From: Thalassotalea sp. HSM 43
Lineage (GTDB): Bacteria > Pseudomonadota > Gammaproteobacteria > Enterobacterales > Alteromonadaceae
Length of the DNA: 64,000 bases
Direction: 5' to 3'
Assembly: GCF_004752005.1 (NCBI RefSeq)
Contig: NZ_CP038493.1
Coordinates: 3,372,302 to 3,436,301 of the forward strand
Positions 28,850-37,205 of this stretch are shown piece by piece. The notes beneath the pieces were generated by a model that saw nothing but the letters and a program-made list of their open reading frames with translations, was not told the DNA's origin and ran no database searches. Numbering within the stretch: the first letter of the stretch is position 1; every line of letters begins with the position of its first letter. Both the position numbers and the translations under genes were made by a program.

Positions 28850-28925
28850 CGGTCGTTAGCTCAGTTGGTAGAGCAGTTGGCTTTTAACCAATTTGTCGAA
28901 GGTTCAAATCCTTCACGACCGACCA
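28850..28925 (+). tRNA. tRNA-Lys (UUU), copy 2
   Basis: Same sequence as copy 1, anticodon TTT and encoded CCA. Confidence 0.97.
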
Positions 28926-28967
28926 CTTTCTTTATTTCAGAGAGTGATTGTTAGCATTAAAAGCCAA

Positions 28968-29024
28968 GGCTTTTAACCGTTAACATCAAGTTTGGTCGAA
29001 GGTGTCAATCATCATCACCGGCCA
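28968..29024 (+). pseudogene. Decayed tRNA-Lys remnant
   Basis: GGCTTTTAACC followed by an 11-bp insertion and a mutated T-arm/acceptor (TTTGGTCGAAGGTGTCAA ... CCGGCCA) aligns with the 3' two-thirds of the real tRNA, and the flanking bases match the array spacer. The acceptor and T-stem pairing is lost and no 5' half exists, so it cannot be a working tRNA. Confidence 0.75.
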
Positions 29025-29099
29025 CTTTCTTCACCAAGGAAAGTGACTGTTAACACTACGTTCTCAATAAACCATTATGAGAATGTGAAAAATCTATAT
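29025..29099 (+). repeat. tRNA-Lys spacer repeat, copy 2
   Basis: Near-identical to the spacer at 28776-28849 with one or two base differences. Confidence 0.85.
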
Positions 29100-29175
29100 C
29101 GGTCGTTAGCTCAGTTGGTAGAGCAGTTGGCTTTTAACCAATTTGTCGAAGGTTCAAATCCTTCACGACCGACCA
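29100..29175 (+). tRNA. tRNA-Lys (UUU), copy 3
   Basis: Same sequence as copy 1, anticodon TTT and encoded CCA. Confidence 0.97.
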
Positions 29176-29250
29176 CTTTCTTCACCAAGGAAAGTGACTG
29201 TTAACACTACGTTCTCAATAAACCATTATGAGAATGTGAAAAATCTATAT
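29176..29250 (+). repeat. tRNA-Lys spacer repeat, copy 3
   Basis: Identical to the spacer at 29025-29099. Confidence 0.85.
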
Positions 29251-29326
29251 CGGTCGTTAGCTCAGTTGGTAGAGCAGTTGGCTTTTAACCAATTTGTCGA
29301 AGGTTCAAATCCTTCACGACCGACCA
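29251..29326 (+). tRNA. tRNA-Lys (UUU), copy 4
   Basis: Same sequence as copy 1, anticodon TTT and encoded CCA. It ends the intact array. Confidence 0.97.
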
Positions 29327-29348
29327 CTTTCTTAATATCTCCTTTATT

Positions 29349-29400
29349 CAAAACATCAAAACATCAAAACATCAAAACATCAAAACATCAAAACATCAAA
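29349..29400 (+). repeat. Octamer tandem repeat (CAAAACAT)
   Basis: Six consecutive perfect copies of CAAAACAT plus a partial one, directly after the tRNA-Lys array. The related AACATCAA also occurs in both decayed tRNA segments nearby, so slippage may have started there. Confidence 0.9.
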
Positions 29401-29447
29401 GCCAAGGGTTTTAACCTTTAACATCAAATCTAATCCAAGGTTTAAGT
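29401..29447 (+). pseudogene. Second, more decayed tRNA-Lys remnant
   Basis: This segment (GCCAAGGGTTTTAACC, then TTAACATCAA and AAGGTTTAA) aligns with the remnant at 28963-29010 rather than with an intact tRNA. It appears to be an older duplicate of that remnant. Confidence 0.5.
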
Positions 29448-29573
29448 TTTTAACGACCTCTTTGTCTATGTTTGGTTTTATCGCAAATACAAACACTCCT
29501 TGTAATTACCCAGTCATATTGATTTAATCAAAACTTATCCAGTACGCAAAAGTGCCGTAAAAAGGAAAGTAAT

Positions 29574-29828
29574 ATGGGATTTCTAGATAAAGCCAAACAA
29601 TTCGGCGATAAAGTAAATGAGCAAATGACCGCATTTAGCAGTGATGAAGTTATCGCCAATACCATCATCAAGGCAGTAGAGAAACAAGAAAAGGTAAATA
29701 AGCTGCTAAAAGAAAAAGGCTCAAATTACCGTGTAGCAGATATTGATTTAGGTATGGGTGTTCCACCTAGCGTTATTTTTGGTGTTCGCCGTGTGGGTGA
29801 AAAAGACGATGAGTTGCAAGACCTGTAG
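29574..29828 (+). CDS. Small soluble protein of unknown function
   Basis: An 84-residue acidic/basic protein with no signal peptide or membrane segment. The N-terminal half is helical (FLDKAKQFGDKVNEQM, then VIANTIIKAVEKQEKVNKLLKEKG), the C-terminal half beta-like (YRVADIDLGMGVPPSVIFGVRRVG). The ATG is preceded by AAAGGAAAG about 5 nt away, a good ribosome site. I do not recognise the family. It stands alone between the tRNA-Lys array and an exported protein gene. Confidence 0.7.
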   Translation: MGFLDKAKQFGDKVNEQMTAFSSDEVIANTIIKAVEKQEKVNKLLKEKGSNYRVADIDLGMGVPPSVIFGVRRVGEKDDELQDL

Positions 29829-30075
29829 CATATAAGGTTCATTATAACTCACTAATACCCGCCATTGATGTGACAATAGTTTCTCTGCATTCTATTGTCT
29901 CAACAAAACCCTTAACCTTGTTGTCATCAACAATCAACAGCCTATGCCGCTATTCGAGTTTCTCTTGCGGTTCGATTGCCACTCACCTTGGCTGATTTTT
30001 ATTAATTGCCTAACTCATTTTATTATTTATCTACTATATTAAAATCAATAGGTTATTAATGTGGATTGATAAAAG

Positions 30076-30846
30076 ATGAAAATAAAAACACTTATCTCTG
30101 CGCTGTCATTGTTGAGCTTGTTGTTTATCACAGCAGTAAAGGCTGAAGAAGAGGTTGCGCCATTAACGGATATATTCGTTGTCACCATCAAAGATTTAGA
30201 TAGAGAAGCATTTGAGGCAGCTCTGAGAACCCACATGCAGTTTCGGGTGAATCAAGGCGAACCAAACAAGTGGCACGTGTATACGCAAGTCGTAGGAGAA
30301 GAGCTGGAAACCTACATTTTACGTTCATGTTGTACCAATTGGGATAAAATAGCCGAACACGCAGATTGGTCAAAAAATGCTAAAACCACACCGCACTGGC
30401 GCAAACACGTTGGTAAGTACGTGGTAGATTCTGCGCATTACTACAGTCGCTACGATACAGAGAACAGTTCTTGGGACAATGACAAGCAATTTAAGTACTT
30501 TGGTGTTGAGTCTCTTAAAATAGCGCCTGGTAAAGGCATACAAGCTCGTGAGGCGATTAAACAAGTCAGTGATGTAGCAAAACAGATGCAATGGCAAGAT
30601 AGTTGGTCTTGGCATACTCGTATCGGCGGTGAGGCTCAGGTTCAATTAGTGTTTGGTTATGAAGCCTATGAAGATATGATGCCCCCAGAAAAATCGTTCT
30701 ATCAGCGATTGGCAGAGCAGCTTGGCTCCGATGATGAGGCAAGAGCTATGATTGAAAACTATGGCAGTGTTTTTTCATCGTCAAATTATGCCATATATGT
30801 ATTGCGAAAAAGTCTATCTTCACCGGCCAGTCGCTCTAAACAATAA
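30076..30846 (+). CDS. Exported protein with two possible ferredoxin-like barrel domains
   Basis: A 256-residue protein with signal peptide (cleavage near residue 23, AVKA-E). The mature part looks like two related halves (about 28-125 and 133-245), each with the beta-strand/helix order of dimeric alpha-beta barrel (ABM/EthD-like) proteins: TDIFVVTIKDLDREAFEAAL in the first and FKYFGVESLKIAPGK in the second. A CC pair (RSCCTNW) lies in the first half. I do not recognise a named family and the domain reading is inference. Confidence 0.7.
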   Translation: MKIKTLISALSLLSLLFITAVKAEEEVAPLTDIFVVTIKDLDREAFEAALRTHMQFRVNQGEPNKWHVYTQVVGEELETYILRSCCTNWDKIAEHADWSKNAKTTPHWRKHVGKYVVDSAHYYSRYDTENSSWDNDKQFKYFGVESLKIAPGKGIQAREAIKQVSDVAKQMQWQDSWSWHTRIGGEAQVQLVFGYEAYEDMMPPEKSFYQRLAEQLGSDDEARAMIENYGSVFSSSNYAIYVLRKSLSSPASRSKQ

Positions 30847-30850
30847 CCAC

Positions 30851-30877
30851 AAAAAAGGCGCTTAAAGCGCCTTTTTT
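30851..30877. terminator. Bidirectional intrinsic terminator
   Basis: A 12-bp stem (AAAAAAGGCGCT/AGCGCCTTTTTT) with 3-nt loop between the exported protein gene and the convergent rhombosortase gene. Confidence 0.88.
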
Positions 30878-30888
30878 GTAGCCGTAAT

Positions 30889-31497
30889 TTATTCGCTTTC
30901 TGCCTCTGGCTTATGGCGATTTGTAACTCTTTCCCATAACGGCAATAGCAATCCACCAATGGCGCCGTACAAATGCGCTTCAATGGCAACCCGAGCATTA
31001 ATAAGCTTTTCAACATCAGCGCTTGAGCCAGCCAATTGCTCATAGGCTATTTTCGCCCAGACGCCGATTAATAACAGGTATCCTGAGCGCCAACCTTTGT
31101 GAATATCTTTTATTGCGCCCCAAACAAAAATACCGTGCAACACCCCAGACAGACCAACGTAACGAATGGTGTCTGGAGATAAGAAATACATGCCTATACT
31201 GCAAACCAAAGCTGCCACGGTAATACTAATCGCATATGTGTGATGACGATAGTGCTCACCATGCAAAGCCCACAACATAGTTAAACCGGCTAGGTTGAGC
31301 AGTAAGTGGTTCGTATTTGTGTGCGCAAAATGGCCCGTTAGCAAGCGCCACCATTCACCTTGAGCGATAAGCTCTCGATGGTAAATTAGCTGGTCGATTA
31401 TCGGCTTTGGAAGAAAATGGACAATAACGGCAATGACAAACACAATCGCAGGTAGCAACCATGCTTGACGATTTGTTGGTAATGATAGCTTCAACAT
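30889..31497 (-). CDS. rrtA: Rhombosortase (rhomboid-family intramembrane protease)
   Basis: Membrane serine protease of the rhomboid fold that in this subfamily processes proteins bearing a C-terminal GlyGly-CTERM tail. The 202 residues have about six membrane segments, the helix-1 motif HFAHTNTNHLLLNLAGL, catalytic Ser in GLSGVLHG and catalytic His in EAHLYGAIGG. The frame extends to a TTG at 31530, but the ATG at 31497 begins directly before the first membrane segment. No protein with an obvious GlyGly-CTERM tail is in this window. Confidence 0.82.
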   Translation of the reverse strand: MLKLSLPTNRQAWLLPAIVFVIAVIVHFLPKPIIDQLIYHRELIAQGEWWRLLTGHFAHTNTNHLLLNLAGLTMLWALHGEHYRHHTYAISITVAALVCSIGMYFLSPDTIRYVGLSGVLHGIFVWGAIKDIHKGWRSGYLLLIGVWAKIAYEQLAGSSADVEKLINARVAIEAHLYGAIGGLLLPLWERVTNRHKPEAESE

Positions 31498-31547
31498 AGA
31501 ATTTGCTTTACTTATAATGCACGTATGCAAACAATTTTGATTTTTTT

Positions 31548-32144
31548 ATGAGCCGACAGTATTGCACAAGGTGCGAGCGACCGCTAGTCACATGTATTTG
31601 TAAGTTTGTCCAAACTATCGATAATCATGTTCAGGTGTGGTTTTTACAGCACCCCAAAGAGCAACATCATAGCAAGGGCAGCGCCAAACTTGCGCATTTG
31701 TCTTTGCGCAATTCACGCATATTGATAGGCGAAGATTTCAGTGATTGCGACGCACTTAATCAAGCAATCCAAGATGACCAAGTTAACGTGCGTTTACTGT
31801 ACCCAAGTAACGACGCCGAACTTGCTCGGCCTATAAGTGACGAACAACAAGCTAAGTTGGTTATCGTTATTCTTGATGCAACATGGAAAAAAGCCTATAA
31901 AATGTTGCAGTTATCTAAAAATTTACAGGCATTGCCAACAATAACGCTGGATGCTGAGATAAAAAGCCAGTATGTTATCCGTAAACACCATAAGGTGAAT
32001 GATGTCTCGTCCTTAGAAGCCTGTGCACATGCACTGATAGCGCTTGAGGACAACCCGACTAAGTATCAAGGGTTACTCAATGCCTTCACATCATTTAATC
32101 AATGGCAACTTGAGTTATCCGGCCGTCACCAGCAACAAAAATAA
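31548..32144 (+). CDS. DTW-domain tRNA aminocarboxypropyltransferase (TapT-like)
   Basis: SAM-using enzyme of the family that places the acp group on tRNA uridine 47 (acp3U). The 198 residues begin with a zinc-binding Cys set (YCTRCERPLVTCICK) and contain the family signature as LDATWKKAYKML (DATW in place of the eponymous D-x-T-W), plus YVIRKHH and SSLEACAHALIAL. It is divergent from rrtA and 9 bp upstream of ggt, so co-transcription with ggt is possible. Confidence 0.85.
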   Translation: MSRQYCTRCERPLVTCICKFVQTIDNHVQVWFLQHPKEQHHSKGSAKLAHLSLRNSRILIGEDFSDCDALNQAIQDDQVNVRLLYPSNDAELARPISDEQQAKLVIVILDATWKKAYKMLQLSKNLQALPTITLDAEIKSQYVIRKHHKVNDVSSLEACAHALIALEDNPTKYQGLLNAFTSFNQWQLELSGRHQQQK

Positions 32145-32153
32145 GGAATTATC

Positions 32154-33908
32154 GTGTTCAATCTGAAAAAGCTGCTTCTAACATCTGCGCTATTATTGCC
32201 ATTAACAGCCTGTACTCTCGATGGTACCTCATCTGAGGTACGCGAAGACAGAGAGCCTGAAGCGGCAACCGGTATTGAACAAAAAGCGCTGCATACCGCG
32301 CAAAAGTTTATGGTGGCTGCGGCCAATCCATACGCGTCTCAAGCGGGATACAATGTGCTTGAGAAAGGCGGTAGCGCAATCGATGCGGCGATCGCAGTTC
32401 AGTTAGTGTTAACCTTGGTTGAGCCACAATCATCAGGTATCGGTGGCGGTGCCTTTATATTGCATTTTGATAATCAAGCACAAAAGTTAACCAGCTTTGA
32501 TGGTCGAGAAACGGCGCCGGCTAAATCATCTCAAGATATGTTTTTACAAGAAAATGGCCAACCTGTCCGTTGGATTGACGCAGTGGTTGGTGGTCGAAGC
32601 GTTGGTGTCCCTGGTGTATTAAAAGCACTGGAAGATGCCCATAACAAATACGGTATCTTGCCTTGGGCTGCTCTGTTTGAGGATGCCATTACGCTTGCCG
32701 AAGAGGGCTTTATCGTTTCGCCTCGTATGGCAAAGTTGGTGGCCATGGGCTTTAATCCAGGCGTTAAAAAGTTATCCAATGCCAGTAATTATTTTTACCC
32801 TAATGGCCAACCTCTGGCACAAGGCAGCCTGTTAAAAAATCCACAACTGGGTAAAGTCTATCGAGCCATTGCCGAGCAGGGCACTGAGGTGTTTTACCGT
32901 GGCTGGATTGCTGAAAACATCGTCGCAGCGGTAAATAATGCCGCTATCGCACCGGGCACCTTGAGTATGGCTGATATGAAAAACTATCAAGCACAACAAA
33001 AGTCAGCGGTTTGCGCACCATATAAAGCCTACAAGCTATGCGGCATGGCACCGCCAAGCTCTGGTGGCGTAGCGGTTATTCAAATTCTCAAACAACTTGA
33101 GCAACATAATTTAGCGCAAGTTGACCCTATGTCGGAAAAGGCAGTTCATTTATTCGCACAAAGCTCACGTTTAGCGTTTGCTGATCGCAATCATTATATT
33201 GCCGACCCGGACTTTATCGATGTACCTGTCGAACAGCTTATTACTGATAACTATACCGCTCGACGCGGTGAGTTAATCGAACAACAAGATTTAGGCAAAG
33301 TGAGCCATGGCCGATTTGATCCAATGGTACGCGCCGCGGATAACGCCATTGAAATGCCATCAACATCACACATTTCCATTGTTGATGCCAAAGGCAATGC
33401 GATTTCGATGACCACCAGTATTGAAATGGCGTTCGGCTCGGCAGTGATGGTAGATGGCTTCTTGCTAAATAATCAGCTCACCGATTTTTCATTAGCCCCA
33501 GAAGTTGATGGTAAACCGGTTGCTAATGCCTTAGCGCCTCTAAAGCGTCCTCGCAGCTCTATGGCTCCTATGATGGTATTCAACGCCGATAATAGCTTAC
33601 GCCTTGTGGTTGGCTCTCCTGGTGGCAGCCGCATCATTAATTATGTTGCACAAACCATGATTGCGGTGTTGGATTGGGATATGGATATTCAAAGCGCGAT
33701 TAACTTGCCAAAAGTGACCAACCGTAATGATGTGACATCGCTTGAAAAAGGCACCGAGTTAGAAGCTCTGCAAGGCGGGTTAGAGCAACGCGGACACAAA
33801 GTATCTATTCGCAACTTAAACAGTGGTATCCAAGGTATCGAAGTATTTGATAGTCAACTGGTTGGTGGGGCAGACCCGCGCCGCGAAGGTAAGGTTATGG
33901 GTCAGTAA
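32154..33908 (+). CDS. ggt: Gamma-glutamyltransferase
   Basis: Hydrolyses or transfers the gamma-glutamyl group of glutathione. The 584-residue precursor autocleaves before catalytic Thr404 (TSHISIVDAKGNAISMTTS), giving large and small subunits. The N-terminus carries a lipoprotein signal with lipobox LTAC (C20), so it is probably membrane-anchored in the periplasm, unlike the soluble E. coli enzyme. Other landmarks are SGIGGGAFILH and GSPGGSRIINYV. It starts with GTG, preceded by AAGGAA. Confidence 0.94.
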   Translation: MFNLKKLLLTSALLLPLTACTLDGTSSEVREDREPEAATGIEQKALHTAQKFMVAAANPYASQAGYNVLEKGGSAIDAAIAVQLVLTLVEPQSSGIGGGAFILHFDNQAQKLTSFDGRETAPAKSSQDMFLQENGQPVRWIDAVVGGRSVGVPGVLKALEDAHNKYGILPWAALFEDAITLAEEGFIVSPRMAKLVAMGFNPGVKKLSNASNYFYPNGQPLAQGSLLKNPQLGKVYRAIAEQGTEVFYRGWIAENIVAAVNNAAIAPGTLSMADMKNYQAQQKSAVCAPYKAYKLCGMAPPSSGGVAVIQILKQLEQHNLAQVDPMSEKAVHLFAQSSRLAFADRNHYIADPDFIDVPVEQLITDNYTARRGELIEQQDLGKVSHGRFDPMVRAADNAIEMPSTSHISIVDAKGNAISMTTSIEMAFGSAVMVDGFLLNNQLTDFSLAPEVDGKPVANALAPLKRPRSSMAPMMVFNADNSLRLVVGSPGGSRIINYVAQTMIAVLDWDMDIQSAINLPKVTNRNDVTSLEKGTELEALQGGLEQRGHKVSIRNLNSGIQGIEVFDSQLVGGADPRREGKVMGQ

Positions 33909-33980
33909 ACCAATACAGTATGCCGGTATAAGCGTATACAAAGAGCTGCGCGAATAATCTCATGGAGCTTATGTAATTCA

Positions 33981-34008
33981 AAAAAGGCGACCCTATGGTC
34001 GCCTTTTT
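33981..34008. terminator. Bidirectional intrinsic terminator
   Basis: A 12-bp stem (AAAAAGGCGACC/GGTCGCCTTTTT) with CTAT loop between convergent ggt and cysK. Confidence 0.88.
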
Positions 34009-34033
34009 GTTATTCGATTAAGGAGTATGTTCG

Positions 34034-35002
34034 TTATTGCACAAGCTCATCGTCACTAAACGTGTCAGCGAATAATGGACTCGTTAAATAACGCTCTGCC
34101 GAGCTTGCCAAAATAACGACAATGTTTTTGCCTTCATTTTCAGGGCGCTCTGCAATACGCTTAGCAGCAACGGCCGCCGCACCAGAAGAAATACCCGCTA
34201 GAATACCTTCTTCTTTCATTAAACGGTGAGCCATTGCCATTGCTTCATCATTACTAACACGCTCAACACCATCAACCACAGATAAATCAAGGTTGCCAGG
34301 AATAAAGCCTGCACCGATACCTTGGATTTTATGTGGACCAGGCGTTAGCTCTTCACCTGCCATCTTTTGACCGATAACTGGCGAATCTGTTGGTTCTACG
34401 GCGATTGATTGGATCGCTTTACCTTTTTCATTTTTGATGTAACGACTAACGCCGGTGATAGTACCGCCTGTGCCAACACCGGCAACAAACACGTCGATGT
34501 TACCATCGGTGTCTTCCCAGATTTCAGGACCAGTGGTTTTTTCATGAATCGCTGGGTTTGCTGGATTATCAAATTGACCAAGAATTAAATGCGTTTCAGG
34601 ATCTCGGGCTTTAATTTCTTCTGCTTTTTCAATCGCGCCTTTCATGCCTTTAGCACCTTCAGTTAGCTCAAGTTTCGCACCAAGTGCGATCAAAAGCTTA
34701 CGACGCTCAAGACTCATGGTATTTGGCATGGTCAGTATCAGTTTGTAGCCTTTAGCGGCTGCAACAAAGGCTAATGCAATACCGGTATTACCACTGGTTG
34801 GCTCTACAATGGTGATGTCTTTAGTCAATTTACCTGATTCTTCAGCGTCCCAAATCATGCTCGCACCAATGCGGCATTTAACACTAAAGCTTGGGTTTCT
34901 TGCTTCAATTTTGGCGTAAACATTACCTGAAGTAACTCGGTTTAATTTGACCAGCGGTGTGTTACCAATGGTTTGTGGATTGTCTTGATATAAGTGTGAC
35001 AT
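34034..35002 (-). CDS. cysK: Cysteine synthase A (O-acetylserine sulfhydrylase)
   Basis: PLP enzyme that makes cysteine from O-acetylserine and sulfide. The 322 residues align closely with E. coli CysK: PLP lysine in [17 protein letters not shown], substrate loop [10 protein letters not shown], phosphate-binding [10 protein letters not shown] and C-terminal GISSGAA. It is divergent from the MoxR gene. No specific CysB site is claimed. Confidence 0.96.
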   Translation of the reverse strand: MSHLYQDNPQTIGNTPLVKLNRVTSGNVYAKIEARNPSFSVKCRIGASMIWDAEESGKLTKDITIVEPTSGNTGIALAFVAAAKGYKLILTMPNTMSLERRKLLIALGAKLELTEGAKGMKGAIEKAEEIKARDPETHLILGQFDNPANPAIHEKTTGPEIWEDTDGNIDVFVAGVGTGGTITGVSRYIKNEKGKAIQSIAVEPTDSPVIGQKMAGEELTPGPHKIQGIGAGFIPGNLDLSVVDGVERVSNDEAMAMAHRLMKEEGILAGISSGAAAVAAKRIAERPENEGKNIVVILASSAERYLTSPLFADTFSDDELVQ

Positions 35003-35170
35003 TGTTTATTCCTAGGAAATGCGTTTTAAAAGCGTTAATATTTCGTTAATTATAGATAAGATTACTGACCTTTTTCGATTTAGCCAAGAAACAGAAAGCT
35101 ATAACTAATAACTTAATTTTTTATAACCTCTATTTCTATTTGGAATAACGAATTTACCAATGGATATACT

Positions 35171-36016
35171 ATGACTTCTTTTAAAGGTACTGATAATTAT
35201 ATAGCCAGCAATGATTTACAGCTCGCTGTTAATGCTGCCGTTGCATTAGAAAAGCCTCTGTTGATCAAAGGTGAACCCGGTACGGGCAAAACCATGCTGG
35301 CAGAAGAGTTAGCTAAAGCGCTTGATACCGAGCTGTTGCAATGGCATATCAAATCCACAACGCGAGCACAGCAAGGCCTGTACGAATATGATGCAGTGTC
35401 GAGATTAAGAGACTCGCAATTGGGCAAAGACGGTGTTAAAGACATTAGCAATTACATTGTTAAAGGTAAGCTGTGGCAAGCATTTGCAGCCGGCAAACGC
35501 CCGGTGCTATTGATTGATGAAATCGACAAGGCTGATATTGAATTTCCCAATGATTTGCTACTCGAGCTCGATAAAATGGAGTTTTATGTGTATGAAACTC
35601 AGCAACGCGTGGTTGCCAAACAACGTCCGATTGTGATCATTACCTCAAATAATGAAAAAGAATTGCCTGATGCGTTCTTACGCCGTTGCTTCTTTCACTA
35701 CATTAAATTTCCTGACAAAGACGAAATGCAACGTATCGTCGATGTCCATTTTGAAAACCTAAAACAAAGCTTACTGGATGAAGCGCTTGCGGTATTTTTC
35801 AATTTAAGAGACATACCAGGTCTGAAGAAAAAGCCATCGACGTCTGAATTAATCGATTGGCTTAAATTACTTGTCGCCGAAGATATTCCTGAACAGGTAT
35901 TGCACGAAACCAGTGTTAACAAATCGATACCGCCGTTACACGGTGCCTTATTAAAAAATGAGCAAGACATACATTTGTTTGAGAAACTGGCGTTTATGCA
36001 TCGCGGAGAACGCTAA
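35171..36016 (+). CDS. MoxR-family AAA+ ATPase
   Basis: AAA+ ATPase of the MoxR group, which acts with VWA-domain partners in protein or cofactor maturation. The 281 residues show Walker A GEPGTGKT at 34-41, Walker B LLIDEIDKAD, sensor 1 IITSNNEKELPDAFLRRCFFH with arginine finger, and a helical lid. Its stop overlaps the next gene's ATG by one base (TAATG). The substrate is unknown; ATPase function is confident from motifs. Confidence 0.92.
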   Translation: MTSFKGTDNYIASNDLQLAVNAAVALEKPLLIKGEPGTGKTMLAEELAKALDTELLQWHIKSTTRAQQGLYEYDAVSRLRDSQLGKDGVKDISNYIVKGKLWQAFAAGKRPVLLIDEIDKADIEFPNDLLLELDKMEFYVYETQQRVVAKQRPIVIITSNNEKELPDAFLRRCFFHYIKFPDKDEMQRIVDVHFENLKQSLLDEALAVFFNLRDIPGLKKKPSTSELIDWLKLLVAEDIPEQVLHETSVNKSIPPLHGALLKNEQDIHLFEKLAFMHRGER

Positions 36017-37188
36017 TGCTGATTGATTTTTTCTTTAAGCTTCGTGAGTATCGGGTGCCCTGTACTCTGCGAGAGCTTTTAGATTTGCTCAATGCCATGA
36101 AGCAGCGGGTCATCTTTTGTTCTATTGATGACTTCTATGCGCTATCGCGGGTGATTTTAGTAAAAGATGAAAGTCATTTTGATAAATTTGACCGCGCTTT
36201 CGCCGATTATTTTGAAGGGGTTGAAAGCATTGACTTGGATCTGTCTTCAATCCCGAAAGATTGGTTGGAAAAACGTTTTGAGCGTCATTTAAGTGACGAA
36301 GAAAAAGCCCAAATCAAACAGATGGGTGGTCTTGAAGAGATGATGAAGACCTTGCAAGAGCGCTTAAAAGAGCAGCAGGAGCGTCATCAAGGAGGCAACA
36401 AATGGATAGGCACTGGCGGCACCTCTCCATATGGCGCGCACGGCTATCATCCCGGTGGCTTTCGCATTGGCCAAGATGGCAACCGTAACTATTCGGCCAG
36501 CAAAGTTTGGGATAAACGCGAATTTAAAAATCTTGATGCCAATGTAGAGCTCGGCACGCGCAACATTAAAGTGGCGCTGCGCAAACTGCGTCAATTTGCT
36601 CGCAGTGGCGCCGATACCATACTCGATCTTGACGATACCATACGTGCAACCGCCAAAAATGCTGGTTATCTGGATATCAAAATGCAACCAGAGCGGCACA
36701 ATGCAATCAAGGTCTTAATGTTTTTTGATGTAGGTGGTTCAATGGATCCCTACATTAAAGTCTGTGAAGAGTTGTTTTCCGCGGTGCACACCGAATTTAA
36801 ACATTTGGAGTATTTTTATTTTCATAACTGCGTCTATGAAAAAGTATGGCAAGACAACAGTCGCCGCTATCAGGAAACCATTGATGTATGGGATATCCTG
36901 CATCGCTTCTCAAAAGACTATAAAATCATTTTCGTCGGTGATGCCACTATGGGGCCTTACGAGATTGCCTACCCAGGCGGCAGTGTCGAACATTGGAATG
37001 AAGAACCGGGTAATGTGTGGATGGAACGAATACTAAATCATTTTGATAATTGCATTTGGTTAAACCCGCAACCACAAAATTACTGGAGTTATTACCAATC
37101 TATTGATTTAATTAAGCAAATCATGTCATCAAGAATGTACCCTATGACCATAGCAGGGCTTTCTGATGCGATAAAAGAGTTACTATAA
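36016..37188 (+). CDS. VWA-domain protein (CoxE/YehP-like) paired with MoxR
   Basis: A 390-residue cytoplasmic partner of MoxR ATPases. The N-terminal half (about 1-170) is helical and charged. The C-terminal von Willebrand factor A domain starts with MIDAS-like D238-V-G-G-S, in which the first Ser of the classic D-x-S-x-S is Gly. No signal peptide is seen. An intervening Gly-rich stretch (GTGGTSPYGAHGYHPGGF, residues about 131-151) links the two parts. Coupling to the MoxR gene is by a TAATG overlap. Confidence 0.9.
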   Translation: MLIDFFFKLREYRVPCTLRELLDLLNAMKQRVIFCSIDDFYALSRVILVKDESHFDKFDRAFADYFEGVESIDLDLSSIPKDWLEKRFERHLSDEEKAQIKQMGGLEEMMKTLQERLKEQQERHQGGNKWIGTGGTSPYGAHGYHPGGFRIGQDGNRNYSASKVWDKREFKNLDANVELGTRNIKVALRKLRQFARSGADTILDLDDTIRATAKNAGYLDIKMQPERHNAIKVLMFFDVGGSMDPYIKVCEELFSAVHTEFKHLEYFYFHNCVYEKVWQDNSRRYQETIDVWDILHRFSKDYKIIFVGDATMGPYEIAYPGGSVEHWNEEPGNVWMERILNHFDNCIWLNPQPQNYWSYYQSIDLIKQIMSSRMYPMTIAGLSDAIKELL

Positions 37189-37205
37189 CAATAAAATAAT
37201 TAGGT

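Noticed and set aside
28992-29421. Plus-strand ORFs of 70 and 92 codons across the tRNA-Lys array
   Set aside because: They are translations of tRNA and repeated spacers (same peptide twice); not protein genes.
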